Source: Sphingopyxis indica
Lineage (GTDB): Bacteria > Pseudomonadota > Alphaproteobacteria > Sphingomonadales > Sphingomonadaceae
Length of the DNA: 64,000 nucleotides
Direction: 5' to 3'
Assembly: GCF_900188185.1 (NCBI RefSeq)
Contig: NZ_FZPA01000008.1
Location: forward strand, 124,001 to 188,000
In this document: positions 8,859 through 18,038 of the stretch, piece by piece
Layout: each line of letters starts with the position of its first letter
Position numbering within the stretch: position 1 is the first letter of the stretch
Notes under the pieces: generated by a model
The model's database searches: none
The model's input: only the letters and a program-made list of their open reading frames with translations
Told to the model about the DNA's origin: nothing
Program-made: the position numbers and the translations under genes

Positions 8859-9481
8859 CGGCCGCTCCCGCCCGTGCGCGGGGCCGTCAACATCAGTTTT
8901 GGCGCTTCATATACACCACTGGCCTGCAAGCCCTCGATCGTATCGCTGTCGATCCGGATGTGAAGCCCGATGAGGCGGCGTCCCTCGTGAACGACGGGCT
9001 GGCCCAGTGCTTTGCAGTCCCAGCCGAAATGGCGAATCTGCTCGAACCACTCCTGCTCGGCGATACCGGTGTAGGCCGTGATGCCCGTCGCCAGCGCGTG
9101 CTCGGCGAGTGCGGTGACGAGCTGGTTGCGGGCGCTGCGGCGCTCGGACGCCCGCTGGTGGCGATCGAGGCAAAAACGGGTGATCTCGCGAATGGTGGTG
9201 CCAGTCGGCACCGGACCCGCGCACAGATGCGGATAAAGATTACCGAGCAGATGGGGCTGGTCGGTTCGCAGCAATCGCGTCGACGCACGATGCTTGACGC
9301 CCTGTTCGAGCAGGATGAGATATTCTGCTTGGCGGTCGAACTGATCGACCTCGAACTCGTCTGCAAGGACGGGCAGATCCCATTTCAGAAGATCGATGAA
9401 GACCTCCTTACGCGCCCGGAACATCGCCCGCAGCGCGCTGTCCTCGTCAACTTCGATCCGTTCCCCGATCTCCTCTGGCAT
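8855..9481 (-). CDS. luxI: LuxI-family acyl-homoserine-lactone synthase
   Basis: This 208-residue autoinducer synthase retains the family core residues: R24, F28, W34, D46, D49, R69, E99 and R102 (FRARKEVF, WDLPV, EVDQFD, RASTRLLRT, IREITRFC). The ATG at 9481 is chosen because GGAGGG lies 6 bp upstream; the extension beyond it lacks similarity. LuxI enzymes make AHL signals from S-adenosylmethionine and acyl-ACP. The partner luxR lies 108 bp upstream in the same orientation. I found no convincing lux box between them, only a short hairpin (CGTGG-6-CCACG around 9492-9509) before the ribosome site. Confidence 0.94.
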   Translation of the reverse strand: MPEEIGERIEVDEDSALRAMFRARKEVFIDLLKWDLPVLADEFEVDQFDRQAEYLILLEQGVKHRASTRLLRTDQPHLLGNLYPHLCAGPVPTGTTIREITRFCLDRHQRASERRSARNQLVTALAEHALATGITAYTGIAEQEWFEQIRHFGWDCKALGQPVVHEGRRLIGLHIRIDSDTIEGLQASGVYEAPKLMLTAPRTGGSGR

Positions 9482-9589
9482 GACAGTCCCTCCGTGGTTG
9501 AAGCCACGCAGGAAAGAACATCGTTGCCTACCAGCGGCCCATACCAAGAAATGGGGAGAGACGTGGTGCGAAACCGCAGGAATCGAATT

Positions 9590-10342
9590 TCAGTGTCGAA
9601 TCCGCCAGCGGAAAATGTCGGCGAAGCTGATGAGACCGTCGTACAAGGCGTAAAGGATCAGCGACGCGCGCTTGTGCGTATCGTAGCGTTCCCGGGCGTC
9701 CTTGAGGTGCTGGATCACCGTTTCATGGCTGATGCCGAGAATCCGTGAGATTTCCCAGTCCGTCTTGCCGCGCGCGGCCCAAAGGACGCAGTCGCGTTGC
9801 CGGTCGGTCAGCTTCGCGTGTCCCGGCCGGCCTGCCCATCCCGAGAGCCGCCTTGCGCTGGCGATTGCCATTGCACCAAGCATTTCGGCAACGATCAGCA
9901 TCGCATGTGGGAGCGATTTACCGAGGCCGGTAACGAACGAGCATGACCCGATGACGTCGCCGGGCAGGTGCCGTGGGACAGTGAACCCGTCGACAAGGCC
10001 ATGCCGTCGTCCGGTCTCGAAGGTGGTTCTTTCCATGTCGGTCATGGGAACCAGGTCGAGGATATTTTGCCAGCCGAAGCCCAACACGCTGCGCTCCGCC
10101 GCGCGGCGGACCGGATCGGTCGCCGCCAGATTGAAGCCGATATACACATCGGCCCAGCTTGCCGGATAATCATGGACCAGCAAGGATGCGCCGCTGTCGG
10201 CGCCGCAGCCGATTTCAAGCGAAAGCGCAAAACGATCGAAACCCATGTCGCCGGCCGCGCGCGCCAAAGCCTCGTGTAGATCGTCGATCGAAGATGCCGT
10301 TAGAATGCTGTCACCAAGTAACTCCACCAATGCAAGTCGCAT
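9590..10342 (-). CDS. luxR: LuxR-family quorum-sensing transcriptional regulator
   Basis: This 250-residue protein has an N-terminal autoinducer-binding domain with YIGFNLAATDPVRR and the FGWQNI segment (the conserved Tyr, Asp-Pro and Trp around the AHL pocket). The C-terminal LuxR helix-turn-helix is LTDRQRDCVLWAARGKTDWEISRILGIS then ETVIQHLKDARERY. It lies directly upstream of luxI in the same orientation, the common luxR-luxI layout. It probably controls luxI, phyH and the downstream genes in response to AHL. Confidence 0.94.
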   Translation of the reverse strand: MRLALVELLGDSILTASSIDDLHEALARAAGDMGFDRFALSLEIGCGADSGASLLVHDYPASWADVYIGFNLAATDPVRRAAERSVLGFGWQNILDLVPMTDMERTTFETGRRHGLVDGFTVPRHLPGDVIGSCSFVTGLGKSLPHAMLIVAEMLGAMAIASARRLSGWAGRPGHAKLTDRQRDCVLWAARGKTDWEISRILGISHETVIQHLKDARERYDTHKRASLILYALYDGLISFADIFRWRIRH

Positions 10343-10526
10343 AGACCCCTGTTACGGCCGCGAGCGCAGTCCCAACCCGCAAACCCACGCACCGCCCTTC
10401 AACTAATGGACACCAGGAATCCCGTCTCACGCTACGCCTGATGTCCTATTTCACACTCCTTTCCCTTCGAAAATTTGGGTACATTAGAAATCGGTCGCCA
10501 GCATCTCCGCGTTGGAATGACAGCAT

Positions 10527-10940
10527 TCATGCAGCCAGTGCTTCGAGAACCGCGCACTGCGGAACGGCATCGCCCGAACATTGCGCCGCGGTTTTGGCAA
10601 GGATGGTCTCGATCCGGCGAAGGTCCGCGATCTTCGCACGTACGTCGGCCAGATGCAGTTCGGTGCGCGCCTTCACTTCGACGCAAGTCTGCGTGCCGCC
10701 GTCAACCAGCGTGAGCAGGCCGCGAATTTCCTCGATCGTGAAGCCGAGCGCACGCGCGCGCATGATGAAGCGAAGGCGACGAACGTCTTTCTCGCCATAG
10801 AGGCGATAGCCTTTGGCGCTGCGCAGCGGCTCGGCGAGCAATCCGGTCTTCTCATAGTAGCGGATGGTTTCGAGGTTGCAGCCCGTGGCTTTCGCCAAAT
10901 CGGCGCGCTGCAGGCACATTCCCAGGGCAGGATGGTTCAT
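10527..10940 (-). CDS. merR: MerR mercuric-ion-responsive regulator
   Basis: This 137-residue MerR protein has the N-terminal winged helix (NLETIRYYEKTGLL) and three cysteines at C86, C121 and C129, a spacing close to the C82/C117/C126 Hg(II) site of classical MerR. It is divergent from merTPA across a promoter with a 19-bp spacer. When Hg binds, MerR untwists that promoter. Additional Cys at 9 and 21 are outside the metal site. Confidence 0.95.
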   Translation of the reverse strand: MNHPALGMCLQRADLAKATGCNLETIRYYEKTGLLAEPLRSAKGYRLYGEKDVRRLRFIMRARALGFTIEEIRGLLTLVDGGTQTCVEVKARTELHLADVRAKIADLRRIETILAKTAAQCSGDAVPQCAVLEALAA

Positions 10941-10955
10941 TCAGAAAAAAACCTC

Positions 10956-10986
10956 TTGAGTCTGTATCTACTACAGACCTTAGCCT
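10956..10986 (+). promoter_or_regulatory. mer operon promoter/MerR operator (19-bp spacer)
   Basis: A -35 TTGAGT at 10956-10961 and a -10 TAGCCT at 10981-10986 are separated by 19 bp, the overlong spacing used by MerR-type activators. A perfect dyad GTCTGTA-5-TACAGAC (10960-10978) lies between them, matching the MerR operator position. The start of merT is 31 bp downstream and merR diverges on the other side. Confidence 0.88.
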
Positions 10987-11016
10987 CATATCGAATCAAA
11001 AGCGAGGCCGAGTCGC

Positions 11017-11409
11017 ATGAGCTATAACGATGTCGAAACGACGGGGCTGAATACGCCAACCGAAAAGCGAAAGCAGACCCTGTTCGCGACCGGCGGCGTC
11101 ATTGGCGCGATCCTCGCATCGACCTGCTGCATCGCGCCCCTCCTGCTTTTGACGTTGGGCATTTCCGGCGCCTGGATCGGAACCCTCACGGCGTTCGAGC
11201 CCTACAAGCCCTATTTCGCGGCCGTGGCCGTCATCTTCATCGGCCTCGGTTTCCGGCAGGTCTATTTCAAGGCCAAGCCAGCCTGTGTGGATGGCTCGTA
11301 CTGCGCGCGGCCGGAATCCTCGCTCATCATCAAGACCGTCCTCTGGCTGGCGACGCTGCTGGTCGCCCTGGCCCTGACGATCAATTGGTGGGCGCCGCTA
11401 TTCTATTAG
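11017..11409 (+). CDS. merT: MerT mercuric transport membrane protein
   Basis: This 130-residue inner-membrane protein has three predicted transmembrane helices. The first helix carries the Cys-Cys pair (ASTCCIAPLLLL), and a second Cys pair lies in the cytoplasmic loop (KPACVDGSYC). MerT passes Hg(II) from MerP to MerA. It is the first gene of the mer operon, 31 bp after the MerR promoter, and merP follows after 11 bp. Confidence 0.95.
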   Translation: MSYNDVETTGLNTPTEKRKQTLFATGGVIGAILASTCCIAPLLLLTLGISGAWIGTLTAFEPYKPYFAAVAVIFIGLGFRQVYFKAKPACVDGSYCARPESSLIIKTVLWLATLLVALALTINWWAPLFY

Positions 11410-11420
11410 GAGAAGCTGAC

Positions 11421-11753
11421 ATGAAACATCCCGTCATTATTGCCGCTGGCGCACTCGCTCTGGGCGCTGCTTCAATCCCTTCCTTGAGCGTTCTATCACC
11501 GCTTGAGGCGCAACCGGCGGCAGCACGGACTGAGGCCACACGGACCGCGACTTTCGTGATCCAGAACATGACTTGTGCGCTTTGCCCGGTAACGGTCAAA
11601 TCAGCGATGGAGAGCGTGCGCGGCGTGCGATCGGTCGGTGTCGATTTCGATGCAAAGACCGCGACCGTCGTGTTCGATCCATCTATCACGACGCTCAAGG
11701 CGATCGCCGCCGCATCGACCAATGCCGGTTACCCGGCAACCGCGAAGAACTGA
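11421..11753 (+). CDS. merP: MerP periplasmic mercury-binding protein
   Basis: This 110-residue protein has a signal peptide (MKHPVIIAAGALALGAASIP) longer than in Tn501 MerP. One heavy-metal-associated domain has the ligand loop NMTCALCPVTVKSAM. The ATG at 11421 is preceded by AGGAG. MerP scavenges Hg(II) in the periplasm and hands it to MerT. It is followed after 10 bp by merA. Confidence 0.94.
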   Translation: MKHPVIIAAGALALGAASIPSLSVLSPLEAQPAAARTEATRTATFVIQNMTCALCPVTVKSAMESVRGVRSVGVDFDAKTATVVFDPSITTLKAIAAASTNAGYPATAKN

Positions 11754-11763
11754 TTGGACTGAT

Positions 11764-13194
11764 ATGGCTGGTATCGGCGTTCGCCATGTGAACCGGAAGG
11801 GAAGCTATGACCTGGCTGTCATAGGCGCAGGGTCGGCAGGTTTCTCCACAGCGATAACCGCAGCCGAGCAGGGCGCAAAAGTGGTCCTCGTCGGCCACGG
11901 CACTATCGGCGGCACTTGCGTCAACGTCGGCTGCGTGCCGTCAAAGACCATGATTCGCGCGGCCGAAGCGCTTCACGATGCGCGAGCAGCGGGACGGTTT
12001 CCCGGCCTTGCCGGTGATGCACAGCTTACCGACTGGCGCCGCCTGATCGCGGCCAAGGACGATCTCGTTGGGATGTTGCGGCAGAAGAAATATATCGACC
12101 TTCTGTCTGAATATGACGGCATCACCTATCTCGAAGGGCGCGCGCGGTTGAACGGCGCAGGTGTCATCGTCAACGATACGCCCGTTGCAGCCGGCAAGAT
12201 CGTCATCGCCACTGGCGGCCGGCCCGCCGTGCCGTCGATACCGGGCATCGAGAAGGTCAACTATCTGACCAGCACATCGCTGCTGGACCTCAAGGATCTG
12301 CCAAGAAGCATGATCGTCGTCGGCGGCGGATATATCGGCGCAGAGCTCGCTCAGATGATGCGTCGCATGGGGGGCGATGTCACTGTGGTTTGCCGGTCGC
12401 GGTTGCTGCCACAGGTGGAGCCAGACGTGTCCGCCGCGCTCTCGGAAGCGTTCCGGTCCGAGGGCATCGGGCTCCATTGCGGAATTACGTACGACGCCTG
12501 CCGGGAAGACGAGAGGGGCGTTACCGTCTGTGTCGAGGATGGGCGCCGGCGACACGAACTCAAGGCCGAACGGCTGCTGGTCGCCACAGGCCGCACGCCC
12601 AATACCGAAGCTTTGGAGTTGCCATACGCCGGCGTCGCTCAAGATGCACGCGGCGCCATCATCATCGATGACCGCATGCGCACGTCAAAGGCGGGAGTCT
12701 ACGCCGCTGGCGACGTCACCGACCGCGACCAGTTCGTCTATATGGCGGCCTATGGGGCAAGGCTTGCCGCGCTCAATGCGCTGAACGGCGACAGCCTCGC
12801 CTACGACAACAGCGCAATGCCGTGGGTCGTGTTCACGGATCCACAGGTCGCAGGAGTGGGACTGACCGAAGCCATGGCCAGGCAGCGGGGCTTTGCCGTT
12901 GAAACGTCGGTGATTTCGCTCGACCAGGTGCCTCGTGCGCTCGCCGCCCGCGATACGCGCGGGCTCGTCAAGCTGGTCGCCGACGCCGATACCGGGCTGC
13001 TGCTCGGCGGACAGATCCTTGCGCCCGAAGGTGCGGACAGCATCCAGACTTTGGTGTTGGCGCTCAAGCACGGAATGACGGCACAGGCCCTTGGCGAGAC
13101 AATCTTTCCCTACCTGACAACCGTCGAAGCATTGAAGCTTGCGGCGCAGGGCTTCCGCAAGGATGTCGCCAAGCTTTCCTGTTGCGCAGGATAA
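11764..13194 (+). CDS. merA: MerA mercuric reductase, short form without N-terminal HMA domain
   Basis: This 476-residue FAD/NAD(P)-dependent disulfide reductase has the FAD loop DLAVIGAGSAGFSTAI, the redox-active pair in GGTCVNVGCVPSKTM, the NAD(P) loop IVVGGGYIGAELAQ, and the second FAD motif VYAAGDVTD. The C-terminal vicinal cysteines (KLSCCAG) receive Hg(II). Full-length MerA carries an extra NmerA domain; here the catalytic core starts almost at once, so MerP/MerT must deliver the ion. The start codon has a weak ribosome site, so coupling to merP 10 bp upstream is likely. Confidence 0.95.
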   Translation: MAGIGVRHVNRKGSYDLAVIGAGSAGFSTAITAAEQGAKVVLVGHGTIGGTCVNVGCVPSKTMIRAAEALHDARAAGRFPGLAGDAQLTDWRRLIAAKDDLVGMLRQKKYIDLLSEYDGITYLEGRARLNGAGVIVNDTPVAAGKIVIATGGRPAVPSIPGIEKVNYLTSTSLLDLKDLPRSMIVVGGGYIGAELAQMMRRMGGDVTVVCRSRLLPQVEPDVSAALSEAFRSEGIGLHCGITYDACREDERGVTVCVEDGRRRHELKAERLLVATGRTPNTEALELPYAGVAQDARGAIIIDDRMRTSKAGVYAAGDVTDRDQFVYMAAYGARLAALNALNGDSLAYDNSAMPWVVFTDPQVAGVGLTEAMARQRGFAVETSVISLDQVPRALAARDTRGLVKLVADADTGLLLGGQILAPEGADSIQTLVLALKHGMTAQALGETIFPYLTTVEALKLAAQGFRKDVAKLSCCAG

Positions 13195-13229
13195 CAAGTC
13201 GAGCGTCCTCAACCGGATTTTTTTTGCGC

Positions 13230-13260
13230 TTGACCCTGACATCATGTCAGGGTGCAAAAG
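13230..13260 (+). promoter_or_regulatory. Probable CueR-type promoter/operator of the copper ATPase
   Basis: TTGACC at 13230-13235 is a good -35 box. A perfect 8-bp dyad CCCTGACA-3-TGTCAGGG spans 13234-13252, as in CueR/HmrR operators. With a 19-bp spacer the -10 would be 13255-13260 (CAAAAG), a weak hexamer. The copA-like gene follows within 30 bp and a CueR-type regulator is encoded right after it. A T-run just upstream (13218-13225) follows the merA stop. Confidence 0.7.
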
Positions 13261-13287
13261 CGGAGATCTCACATGAGGAGCGATTCT

Positions 13288-15471
13288 ATGGCGCAACGCT
13301 GCGGCCATCATCAGCATCCGAATGCGTCAACGCCCCCACCGGTTGATACGCGCGAGGCGACAATCTGGACCTGCCCAATGCATCCGCAGATCCGCCAGGA
13401 CCATCCCGGCGCCTGTCCGATCTGCGGCATGGCGCTGGAACCGGAGACCGCGACTGCCGAGGCGGGGCCGAGCGCCGAACTCGTCGACATGACCCGCCGC
13501 TTCTGGATCGGGCTCGTGCTCACGCTGCCGGTGCTGGTTCTGGAAATGGGAGGTCATCTGCGCCCCGCGTTCCACGAGCTGGTTTCGCCGAGGCTCTCGA
13601 CATGGCTCCAACTGGCGTTGGCGACGCCGGTCGTGCTGTGGGCGGGCTGGCCGTTCTTCCAGCGCGGCTGGCAATCGGTCAGGACGCGCAACCTCAACAT
13701 GTTCACGCTGATCGCGATGGGAACTGGCGTTGCCTGGCTCTACAGCGTGGTGGCGACGGCCGCGCCGTCGATCTTTCCGGCCGCCTTCCGGGGCGTGGAC
13801 GGGTCGGTCGCCGTCTATTTCGAGGCGGCGGCTGTCATCACCGTGCTGGTGCTGCTCGGCCAGGTGCTCGAACTCCGGGCACGCGAGCGGACTTCGGGCG
13901 CGATCAGGGCGCTGCTCAATCTGGCGCCAAAGATGGCGCGGCGCATCCGGCAGGACGGCAGCGACGAGGAAGTCGCGCTCGAAGCAGTTGCGGTTGGCGA
14001 CCGGCTGCGCGTGCGTCCGGGCGAAAAGGTGCCAGTCGACGCCAGGGTGGAAGAGGGCCGCTCGGCGATCGACGAATCGATGGTGACCGGAGAGTCGATG
14101 CCCGTCACCAAGGCGGCCGGCGATCCCGTGATCGGCGGCACGCTCAATCGAAGCGGTGCGCTCGTGGTGCGCGCGGAAAAGGTCGGCCGCGACACGATGC
14201 TGTCGCGCATCGTCCAGATGGTCGCCGAGGCGCAGCGTTCGCGCGCGCCGATCCAGCGGCTCGCCGATCAGGTCGCGGGGTGGTTCGTCCCTGCCGTGCT
14301 GGCGGTGGCAGTCGCCGCTTTCGTCGCCTGGGGCATTTGGGGGCCGGAGCCGCGCCTTGCACATGGCCTTATTGCGGCTGTGGCGGTGCTTATCATCGCC
14401 TGCCCCTGCGCGCTGGGGCTTGCGACGCCCATGTCGATCATGGTGGGCGTCGGACGCGGTGCGGGCCTGGGCGTGCTCATCAAGAACGCGGAGGCGCTGG
14501 AGCGGCTGGAGAAGATCGATACGCTCGTTATCGACAAGACTGGTACGCTTACCGAAGGCAAGCCCAGCGTTACGTGCATCGTTGTGGGCGAGGGGTGGGA
14601 CGAGAGCGAATTGCTGCGCCTTGCGGCCGGCGTCGAACGGGCCTCCGAGCATCCGCTCGGCCAGGCCATCGTTGCGGCGGCCGAGGCGCGCAAGCTGGCG
14701 CTTCCCGAGGTCAGCAGCTTCGATTCCCCTACTGGCAAGGGCGCGGTGGGGACGGTGGAAGGCAAGAGGATCGTTCTCGGCAACGCTGCTTTCCTCAAGG
14801 AAGGCGGCATCGCCACCGATATGCTGAGCGAACAGGCGGATGCGCTGCGCCGCGATGGCGCGACGGCGATCTTCATCGGCATCGAGGAGGCCGCGGCCGG
14901 CATCTTCGCCATTGCCGATCCGGTCAGGGAAACGACGCCCGACGCCCTTGCCGCTCTGCGCCGGGAAGGCATCGCCGTGGTCATGCTCACCGGCGACAAC
15001 CGGACCACGGCCGAGGCCGTGGCACGCCGGCTCGGCATCTCGGAGGTGGAGGCCGAAGTTCTGCCCGACCAGAAGAGTGCTGTGGTCGAACGGCTCAGGC
15101 AGGCGGGCAAGGTGGTCGCGATGGCGGGTGACGGCGTGAACGATGCGCCCGCCCTCGCTGCGGCGGATGTCGGCATCGCCATGGGCTCGGGAACGGATGT
15201 CGCGATCGAAAGCGCCGGTGTCACGCTGCTGAAGGGCGATCTGACGGGGATCGTGCGGGCGCGCCGCCTGAGCCAGGCGACTATGGCGAATATCCGCCAG
15301 AACCTGTTCTTCGCCTTCATCTATAACGCGGCGGGCGTGCCGGTCGCAGCAGGCGCGCTCTACCCCTTCTTCGGCATCCTCCTGTCGCCCATCATCGCGG
15401 CCGCAGCCATGTCGCTTTCCTCGGTCAGCGTGGTGGGGAACGCGCTGCGGCTCAACCGGCAAACGCTATGA
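13288..15471 (+). CDS. copA: Copper/silver-exporting P1B-type ATPase (CopA/CopB type)
   Basis: This roughly 727-residue P-type ATPase begins with a His-rich stretch (CGHHQHP) and a heavy-metal-binding zinc-ribbon-like domain ([24 protein letters not shown]) instead of classical HMA domains. Core motifs are the membrane CPC in [13 protein letters not shown], phosphorylation [27 protein letters not shown] and [11 protein letters not shown]. These define a Cu(I)/Ag(I) exporter. The ATG at 13288 follows GAGGAG by 7 bp; an ATG at 13273 is an alternative. It overlaps cueR by 4 bp. Confidence 0.93.
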   Translation: MAQRCGHHQHPNASTPPPVDTREATIWTCPMHPQIRQDHPGACPICGMALEPETATAEAGPSAELVDMTRRFWIGLVLTLPVLVLEMGGHLRPAFHELVSPRLSTWLQLALATPVVLWAGWPFFQRGWQSVRTRNLNMFTLIAMGTGVAWLYSVVATAAPSIFPAAFRGVDGSVAVYFEAAAVITVLVLLGQVLELRARERTSGAIRALLNLAPKMARRIRQDGSDEEVALEAVAVGDRLRVRPGEKVPVDARVEEGRSAIDESMVTGESMPVTKAAGDPVIGGTLNRSGALVVRAEKVGRDTMLSRIVQMVAEAQRSRAPIQRLADQVAGWFVPAVLAVAVAAFVAWGIWGPEPRLAHGLIAAVAVLIIACPCALGLATPMSIMVGVGRGAGLGVLIKNAEALERLEKIDTLVIDKTGTLTEGKPSVTCIVVGEGWDESELLRLAAGVERASEHPLGQAIVAAAEARKLALPEVSSFDSPTGKGAVGTVEGKRIVLGNAAFLKEGGIATDMLSEQADALRRDGATAIFIGIEEAAAGIFAIADPVRETTPDALAALRREGIAVVMLTGDNRTTAEAVARRLGISEVEAEVLPDQKSAVVERLRQAGKVVAMAGDGVNDAPALAAADVGIAMGSGTDVAIESAGVTLLKGDLTGIVRARRLSQATMANIRQNLFFAFIYNAAGVPVAAGALYPFFGILLSPIIAAAAMSLSSVSVVGNALRLNRQTL

Positions 15472-15932
15472 ACATCGGACAGGCAGCAAAAACGAGTGGA
15501 GTGTCCGAAAGGATGATCCGCCACTATGAAAAGATCGGCCTCGTCCCGCCGGCATCCAGGCGGGACAGTGGCTACCGGGCCTATTCGCCAACCGAAATCG
15601 AGCGATTTCGTTTCATCGCCAATGCCCGCGATCTGGGCTTTCCGATTGAGGAGATCGCCAAGCTGCTTGTGCTCTGGTCAGATCGAAATCGCGCGAGCGC
15701 AGAGGTCAAGAAGCTGGCCTTGATGCATGCGGAAGAACTCGATCGCAAGGCTCGCACACTCGAAGCCATGCGCCGTTCGCTGCTTGACCTCGCAGAACGC
15801 TGCCACGGCGATGAGCGTCCCGAATGCCCGATTCTCGATGGCCTCGGGCGCATCGGGAATGACGTGGCAAAGAAAACCCGGGCGTCGCGATTGAATTTGT
15901 TCGCGGATGCCAGTAAATCACAGTCGTCGTGA
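15468..15932 (+). CDS. cueR: CueR/HmrR-type copper-responsive MerR regulator
   Basis: This 154-residue MerR-family protein has the [23 protein letters not shown]. Cysteines C112 and C120 and Ser77 sit at the same numbers as the monovalent-metal site of E. coli CueR, which discriminates Cu(I)/Ag(I)/Au(I) from divalent ions. It is translated from an ATGA overlap with the ATPase gene, so it autoregulates as part of the operon. The likely operator is the 13234-13252 dyad. Confidence 0.93.
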   Translation: MNIGQAAKTSGVSERMIRHYEKIGLVPPASRRDSGYRAYSPTEIERFRFIANARDLGFPIEEIAKLLVLWSDRNRASAEVKKLALMHAEELDRKARTLEAMRRSLLDLAERCHGDERPECPILDGLGRIGNDVAKKTRASRLNLFADASKSQSS

Positions 15933-16285
15933 AACGATTTTTGTCACTCCTTCTGCTCATCGGCGCATTGACCGGCCTGCTCGGTCAGGAGACGGCGTTC
16001 GCCAGTGGCCCCCGCGCGTCGATGATCGAAATGGCGGCTGGAGCGATGTCGGGCGACTGCATGGAAATGATGCAGCAAGGCCGGCAAGAGCCTGGCAAAA
16101 TGCCGTGCAAGGGGCTTACGCTCGACTGTATCGCCGCGATGGGCTGCACGATCCCACTGTTCGCCGTGCCTGAACCGGGCACGCTCGGCGGGTCGTTGCA
16201 CGCACGGCAGGTGCATTTCCTGCCCGCCATCCATCAGCTTGTCGGCCTATCGACCGGACCGGAGCCTCCTCCGCCTACTGCCTGA
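15929..16285 (+). CDS. Small secreted Met/Cys-rich protein (family A), unknown function
   Basis: This 118-residue protein starts at a GTG overlapping the cueR stop (GTGA), so it is translationally coupled. It has a hydrophobic signal sequence (FLSLLLLIGALTGLLGQ) and a segment GDCMEMMQQGRQEPGKMPCK followed by LTLDCIAAMGC. Four cysteines and several methionines suggest a thiol/thioether metal site in the periplasm. The protein encoded at 23601-23960 has the same layout (DCVGMMQ, PCDRMTLACIAGMGC). Position in the copper operon supports a copper-related role, but no known function is recognised. Confidence 0.75.
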   Translation: MKRFLSLLLLIGALTGLLGQETAFASGPRASMIEMAAGAMSGDCMEMMQQGRQEPGKMPCKGLTLDCIAAMGCTIPLFAVPEPGTLGGSLHARQVHFLPAIHQLVGLSTGPEPPPPTA

Positions 16286-16394
16286 TTTGAATGTCACGAC
16301 CTGCTTGCCCGATTTTCATATGGGCAGAGCGTGACTGCGCTTGGCAGTCGCCCATGCAAGGCCCTTTCCAACATTCAATTCAGGAAGATGAATC

Positions 16395-16673
16395 ATGAAG
16401 ACTATATTGTTTGGCGCGGCCGTTGCCGCCCTCTCGCTTGGCCTCGGCTCGACTCCAGCTTTCGCGCAAGCGGACGCTTCTCCGTCCGGTGGCCATTATG
16501 AATGGCGCGAGGTTCCGCAATTCGGGCCGCGCGCGACCGGTCCGGCGCGGAAGCGTGTCTGGGTGGCCGACCATGCGCAGATGGCCAATTGCGACTGCGA
16601 CATGATGAAGATGAGCGCCGATGACTGCATGAAGGGCATGCATCATATGGGCGCGAAGCCGTCGGCCGGGTAA
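16395..16673 (+). CDS. Small periplasmic Met/His/Cys protein with PQFGPRA motif
   Basis: This 92-residue protein has a signal peptide ending in PAFAQ and a short conserved segment EWREVPQFGPRATGPARKRVW. The metal-ligand-rich tail has Cys-Asp-Cys-Asp-Met-Met, then DDCMKGMHHMG. It lies upstream of cusCBA in the same direction, suggesting a periplasmic copper or silver binder. The PQ(Y/F)GPRA motif recurs twice in the protein at 23169-23501. I do not recognise a named family. Confidence 0.75.
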   Translation: MKTILFGAAVAALSLGLGSTPAFAQADASPSGGHYEWREVPQFGPRATGPARKRVWVADHAQMANCDCDMMKMSADDCMKGMHHMGAKPSAG

Positions 16674-16718
16674 GGCAAGCTTTCCTGGCCGATAACGATA
16701 AATATGAAAGCCAGGCGC

Positions 16719-16756
16719 GTGGCGTCGGCGGAGCCATGGTGCTTCGCCGACGCCAC
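16719..16756 (+). terminator. Strong 12-bp hairpin between the small protein and cusC
   Basis: GTGGCGTCGGCG at 16719-16730 pairs perfectly with 16745-16756 around a 14-nt loop, and AGGC/GCCT can extend the base. No U-run follows, so it is not a classical intrinsic terminator. It could set the processing or stability boundary between the 16395 gene and cusCBA, or act as a factor-dependent stop. Confidence 0.5.
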
Positions 16757-16811
16757 CATGCCTGACTGACGTTCGCGTATCGGCCTGGTCACTCCCGATC
16801 AGGAGCATTCC

Positions 16812-18038
16812 ATGCGATTCATCTTTGCGACTCTGCTCGCGATACTCCCGGCCGCTGCGCTTGCCGAGCCCCTCAGCTTCGACGAGGCTCTTGCCCGCGC
16901 AGCGAACAGCGCGCCCCTGCTCGAAGCGCGGGAGCAGCAAATTCGTGCCCGGCAGTCAGCCGCAATCGCGGCCGGGCAGTTGCCCGATCCCAAGCTCGGG
17001 ATCGGCCTCGACAACTTCCCGATATCCGGTCCGCCCGCTTTCAGTCTCACGCGCGAGAACATGACGATGGAGCGCGTGGGGATCGAGCAGGACGTGCCAA
17101 ACCTTGCCAAGCGGCACGCCCAGCAAAACCGGGCGGAAGCGGATATTACGGCAGCCCGGGCAAGAAGCCAGGCTGACCTTCGCAGGATCAGGGTCGCCAC
17201 CGCCCTTGCCTGGATCGATGCCTACTACGCGCAAAAGCGCCTGGAGGCGATGGATGTAGTGCTGGAGCGCCTGCGCCGCCTGCCCGGCGCCGCTGTCTCG
17301 GCGGTGGCTGCGGGAACGGGTCGGCCAGCACAGAGCCTCAATATCCGCCAGTCGATTGCCGAGCTGTTCGAAGACCGCCGCAGCATGCTCGTCGCCGAAG
17401 CCGGCAAGGCGCGCGCCGAACTGGCGCGGTGGACGGGCGATCCCGACCCGCAACCCTCCGGCCCGTTGCCGCATTTCGCGGTGTCGCGCGAAGCGTTGAG
17501 GGCGGCTCTTGCGCGTCATCCGGAGCTCGAGCTGGCTTCCGCCAGTGTCGGTCAAGCTTTGGCGGACGTGGATGCCGCCCGTGCGGAGAAGCGTCCTGAC
17601 TGGGGGTTCAACGTTGCTTTTCAACGCCGTGATCCGCAATTCGGCAGCATGGTCTCGGTCGGCGCCACCATGACGCTGCCGCTCTTTCCCGGCCGCCGGC
17701 AGAACCCGCGAATCGAAGCGGCCCGCGCCGATGCGGTGGCGGCCGGCGCCGAGAAGGAGGATATTCGCCGGACGCTGGAGGCGCAGCTCGAAACCGCGCT
17801 GGCCGAACATGCGATGCACCACGATCAATGGATGCGCGCCCGCGACACACTGCTGCCTCTCGCACAGCGGGAAGCCCAACTTGAAACGGCAAGCTATGCC
17901 GCCGGACGAGCCGCATTGCTCGACGTGATCGAGGCTGAAGCCGGACTGGCCCGGACCGAACTCGATATGCTGGACCGCGAAGCCGCCGTTGCCCGGCACG
18001 AGGCGCTGCTCGCGCTGACCTATGGAGACAACCAATGA
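16812..18038 (+). CDS. cusC: CusC-like outer-membrane efflux channel (TolC/OMF family)
   Basis: This 408-residue outer-membrane factor has a cleavable signal (ILPAAALAEP) and the OEP repeat architecture: FDEALARAANSAPLLEAREQQIRARQ and, in the second half, ALRAALARHPELELASASV. Long coiled-coil helices form the periplasmic tunnel. GIGLDNFPISGPPAFSLTRENMTMERVGIEQ is a Met-containing segment typical of copper-type channels. It overlaps cusB by 4 bp and starts the tripartite export operon. Confidence 0.9.
   Translation: MRFIFATLLAILPAAALAEPLSFDEALARAANSAPLLEAREQQIRARQSAAIAAGQLPDPKLGIGLDNFPISGPPAFSLTRENMTMERVGIEQDVPNLAKRHAQQNRAEADITAARARSQADLRRIRVATALAWIDAYYAQKRLEAMDVVLERLRRLPGAAVSAVAAGTGRPAQSLNIRQSIAELFEDRRSMLVAEAGKARAELARWTGDPDPQPSGPLPHFAVSREALRAALARHPELELASASVGQALADVDAARAEKRPDWGFNVAFQRRDPQFGSMVSVGATMTLPLFPGRRQNPRIEAARADAVAAGAEKEDIRRTLEAQLETALAEHAMHHDQWMRARDTLLPLAQREAQLETASYAAGRAALLDVIEAEAGLARTELDMLDREAAVARHEALLALTYGDNQ

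Noticed and set aside
9482..9589. Possible lux box between luxR and luxI
   Set aside because: Only a CGTGG/CCACG hairpin is present; it does not fit the usual lux-box spacing or sequence.
13327..15462. Very long minus-strand open frame (over 700 codons) opposite the copper ATPase
   Set aside because: It is a mirror of high-GC codon bias; it has no recognisable domain, while the plus strand encodes a complete P-type ATPase.
16333..16349. GACTGC/GCAGTC hairpin after the family A protein gene
   Set aside because: Only 6 bp with no U-tract, too weak to call a terminator.
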